A program made the translations under genes and the position numbers. DNA of 64,000 nt from Streptomyces formicae. GTDB taxonomy: Bacteria; Actinomycetota; Actinomycetes; Streptomycetales; Streptomycetaceae. Shown here piece after piece: positions 62,142 to 64,000 of the stretch. Every line of letters begins with the position of its first letter. The first letter of the stretch is position 1. The stretch covers positions 1,860,001 through 1,924,000 of the forward strand of contig NZ_CP071872.1 of the NCBI RefSeq assembly GCF_022647665.1. The letters are read 5' to 3'. The notes under the pieces were generated by a model, which was not told where the DNA came from, searched no databases, and was given only the letters and a program-made list of their open reading frames with translations.

Positions 62142-63061
62142 CGGGCCACCCCCAGCTTCGGGTTGAGCACGGACTCGACCGCCCGGCCGCACAGCGTGAA
62201 CGCGAGCGCGACCAGCGCGATCGCGATGCCGGGCGGCGCGAGGTACCACCAGTGCCCGGAGGACACGGCCCCGGCCTCCCTGGCGTCCTGGAGCATGCCG
62301 CCCCAGGACACCACCGTCGGATCGCCGAGCCCGAGGAAGGCGAGCGTCGCCTCCGTCAGGATGGCGGTGGAGATGCCGAGCGTCGTCTGGGCGAGGACGA
62401 GCGGCATGACGTTCGGCAGGACGTGGCGGGTCATGATGTGCCCGTGTCCGCCGCCGAGCGCCTTCGCCCGCTCGATGTAGGGGCGGGACTCGACCGCGAT
62501 CGTCTGCGCGCGGACCAGCCGGGCCGTCGTCGGCCAGGACGTGATGCCGATCGCCAGGATCACGGTCCACACGCTCCGCGACAGGACCGTCGCCAGCACG
62601 ATGGCGAGCACGAGGGCCGGCATCACCAGGAACCAGTCGGTGATCCGCATGACGACCGTCGAGATCCAGCCGCCGTAGTGCCCGGCGAGAATGCCGACGA
62701 CGGTGCCGATGGCCACCGACAGCGCGGCGGCGAGCAGCCCCACGGTGAGGGAGATCCGTGCCCCCCAGATCAGCAGCCCGAGCAGCGAGCGTCCGAACTG
62801 GTCGGTCCCGAGCGGGAACGCGGCGCTCGGTGGCTCGAGGGCGGTGCCGGGCGCGTTGGTGACGCTCTGGACGTCGGCACCGACGAGCAGCGGGGCGACG
62901 AGCGCGACCAGGGCGATGACCGCGAGTCCGGCGAGGCCCGCGAGCCCGGCCCGGTGTGTGCGGTACTGGCGCCAGAAGCGGGCCACCGAGGCCCGGCGCC
63001 GGGCCCACGCGAGTGAGCCGGCGCTGCGCGTGCGCGTGGGTGCGGTCGGCGTGGTCGTCAT
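62138..63061 (-). CDS. Peptide/nickel-type ABC transporter permease (DppC-like)
   Basis: A 307-residue permease with six membrane segments. The family entry motif HPLGTDQFGRS appears here as FPLGTDQFGRSLL near residue 83. The ATPase-coupling loop is ERAKALGGGHGHIMTRHVLPN near 195. ATFAFLGLGDP-like LAFLGLGDPTVVSWGGML follows. It overlaps both the upstream permease and the downstream ATPase gene by four bases. Confidence 0.93.
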   Translation of the reverse strand: MTTTPTAPTRTRSAGSLAWARRRASVARFWRQYRTHRAGLAGLAGLAVIALVALVAPLLVGADVQSVTNAPGTALEPPSAAFPLGTDQFGRSLLGLLIWGARISLTVGLLAAALSVAIGTVVGILAGHYGGWISTVVMRITDWFLVMPALVLAIVLATVLSRSVWTVILAIGITSWPTTARLVRAQTIAVESRPYIERAKALGGGHGHIMTRHVLPNVMPLVLAQTTLGISTAILTEATLAFLGLGDPTVVSWGGMLQDAREAGAVSSGHWWYLAPPGIAIALVALAFTLCGRAVESVLNPKLGVAR

Positions 63062-64000
63062 CGGCCCACCCTCGGGTCGAGCAGCGGATACAGCACATCG
63101 GCGAGCAGGTTCATGAGGATCATCGCCCCTGCGAAGACGACGAACAGCCCTTGGACGAGCGGCAGATCGGGCACGCTCAGGGCCTGGTAGAACAGCCCGC
63201 CGAGCCCCGGCCAGGAGAAGACCGTCTCCACGAGGATCGAACCGGCCGCCACATGCCCCAGGTTGATGAAGACCATGGTCACGGTCGGCAGGAGCGCGTT
63301 GGGCACGGCATGGCGGCGGCGTACGTCGTCGTCCCGCAGCCCCTTCGCCCGCGCGGTCGTCAGATAGTCACTGCCCATTTCGTCGAGGAGTGAGGAGCGC
63401 ATGACCAGGAGCGTCTGTGCGTACCCCACCGCGACCAGGGTCAGGACGGGCAGCACCATGTGGTGCGCCACGTCGAGGACGTACGCGAAGCCGGTCTCGC
63501 TGCCGGACTCCATGCCGCCGGTCGGGAAGAGCCCGGGGAGCGGGCCGATGCCGACCGAGAGGACGATGATCAGAAGCAGGCCGAGCCAGAACGACGGCAC
63601 CGACCACAGGGTCAGCGCCACGCCCGTGTTGAGCTTGTCGCCGAGACCGCCGTGCCGCCAGGCGGAACGGGTGCCCAGCCACAGCCCGAGCGCCGAGTAG
63701 ATCACCACGGCGACGCCCGTGAGCAGCAGCGTCGCCGGGAGCTTCTGTGCGATGAGCTCCCCGACGGGGGCGTGGAACTGGTACGACGTCCCGAGGTCGC
63801 CGGTCAGCGCGGCGGCGCAGTACTCCGTGAACTGCTGCCACATCGGCAGGTCGAGGCCGAACTGGCGCCGCAGTGTGGCCAGTTGCTCGGCCGATGTCGG
63901 CATCCCGTGGGTCATGGCCTTGACCGGGTCGCCCGGGATGATCCGGAAGAGGAAGAAGCTGGTGACGAGGACGGCGAACAGCGACACGGCCGCGCTGCCC
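63058..64000 (-). CDS. Peptide/nickel-type ABC transporter permease (DppB-like, 5' end cut)
   Basis: The permease continues past the right edge. The visible part starts inside the first membrane helix (SLFAVLVTSFFLFRIIPGDPV). The GDPV motif, the EAA loop LTTARAKGLRDDDVRRRHAVPNALLP and the ending VLYPLLDPRVGR are typical of DppB/OppB. A GTG at 63987 lies inside that first helix and is unlikely to be the true start. The substrate-binding protein gene is expected just outside the window. Confidence 0.92.
   Translation of the reverse strand, partial: GSAAVSLFAVLVTSFFLFRIIPGDPVKAMTHGMPTSAEQLATLRRQFGLDLPMWQQFTEYCAAALTGDLGTSYQFHAPVGELIAQKLPATLLLTGVAVVIYSALGLWLGTRSAWRHGGLGDKLNTGVALTLWSVPSFWLGLLLIIVLSVGIGPLPGLFPTGGMESGSETGFAYVLDVAHHMVLPVLTLVAVGYAQTLLVMRSSLLDEMGSDYLTTARAKGLRDDDVRRRHAVPNALLPTVTMVFINLGHVAAGSILVETVFSWPGLGGLFYQALSVPDLPLVQGLFVVFAGAMILMNLLADVLYPLLDPRVGR

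Noticed and set aside
63058-63987. GTG at 63987 as the true start of the DppB-like permease
   Set aside because: It lies inside the first membrane helix. The family has about 15 more residues before it, which fall beyond the window edge.
1-64000. Biosynthetic gene cluster, prophage, defence island or tRNA genes
   Set aside because: No synthase, integrase, phage structural, restriction/toxin or tRNA signature was seen on either strand. The content is conserved chromosome core with catabolic genes.

Overview
The window is chromosomal DNA of a Streptomyces or a very close actinomycete. GC content is very high, with G or C at nearly every third codon position. GTG and TTG starts are common, and many genes are coupled by ATGA, GTGA or TGATG overlaps. 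Gene order matches the conserved chromosome-core block that runs from rlmN through polyamine/GABA catabolism and dxr-rseP-ispG to nusA-infB-truB-ribF in Streptomyces coelicolor. That comparison rests on memory, not on an alignment. There is no prophage, CRISPR array, rRNA or tRNA, and no biosynthetic gene cluster.

Layout. 1-0.6 kb: end of a ferredoxin/ferredoxin-reductase pair (minus strand). 1-2.1 kb: rlmN. 2.15-6.2 kb: TPP riboswitch and thiBPQ thiamine transporter. 6.2-9.5 kb (minus): a LOG-family protein, a MITE-like element, and an ABC transporter whose ATPase has a degenerate signature motif. 9.6-14.5 kb: aminotransferase, Lrp regulator, divergent aldehyde dehydrogenase and an orphan PotD. 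14.6-19.3 kb: membrane proteins, a methyltransferase/phosphodiesterase/deaminase operon and a NADAR protein. 19.4-26.6 kb: aldehyde dehydrogenase, PotDABC and a FAD amine oxidase. 27.2-29.9 kb: chitinase under a DasR-type operator, and a PAP2 phosphatase. 30-38.6 kb: gabT, an FtsK/TraG-like ATPase, a PucR regulator, a DMT exporter and an aldehyde dehydrogenase. 38.8-41.7 kb: acyl-CoA dehydrogenase and a lipoprotein. 41.7-45.7 kb: dxr, rseP, ispG. 45.8-51.4 kb: two acetyltransferases, proS, an inactive APH-like kinase and two ferritin-like/lipoprotein genes. 51.5-59.9 kb: rimP, nusA, ylxR, infB, a DUF503 gene, rbfA, truB, ribF. 60.2-64 kb (minus): dppF, dppD, dppC and a partial dppB.

How the genes fit together. 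The 9.6-38.6 kb region looks like a split catabolic island. Polyamines enter through PotABCD, are oxidised or transaminated by the FAD oxidase and the aminotransferase, and pass through two aldehyde dehydrogenases. The resulting GABA goes to succinate through GabT and the third aldehyde dehydrogenase. Lrp-type and PucR-type regulators sit inside it. The 41.7-45.7 kb block supplies two MEP isoprenoid enzymes around a site-2 protease. The 51.5-59.9 kb block is the classic translation/RNA-maturation operon.

Most notable: (1) the infB leader holds three ATGA-coupled micro-ORFs, followed by two mutually exclusive hairpins, one of which would loop out the Shine-Dalgarno sequence and the start codon; (2) infB as given carries a one-base deletion that breaks the frame; (3) the thi riboswitch is followed by a perfect Shine-Dalgarno-sequestering stem with a candidate switching partner in the aptamer; (4) an aminoglycoside-phosphotransferase homologue has lost all its catalytic and metal-binding residues.
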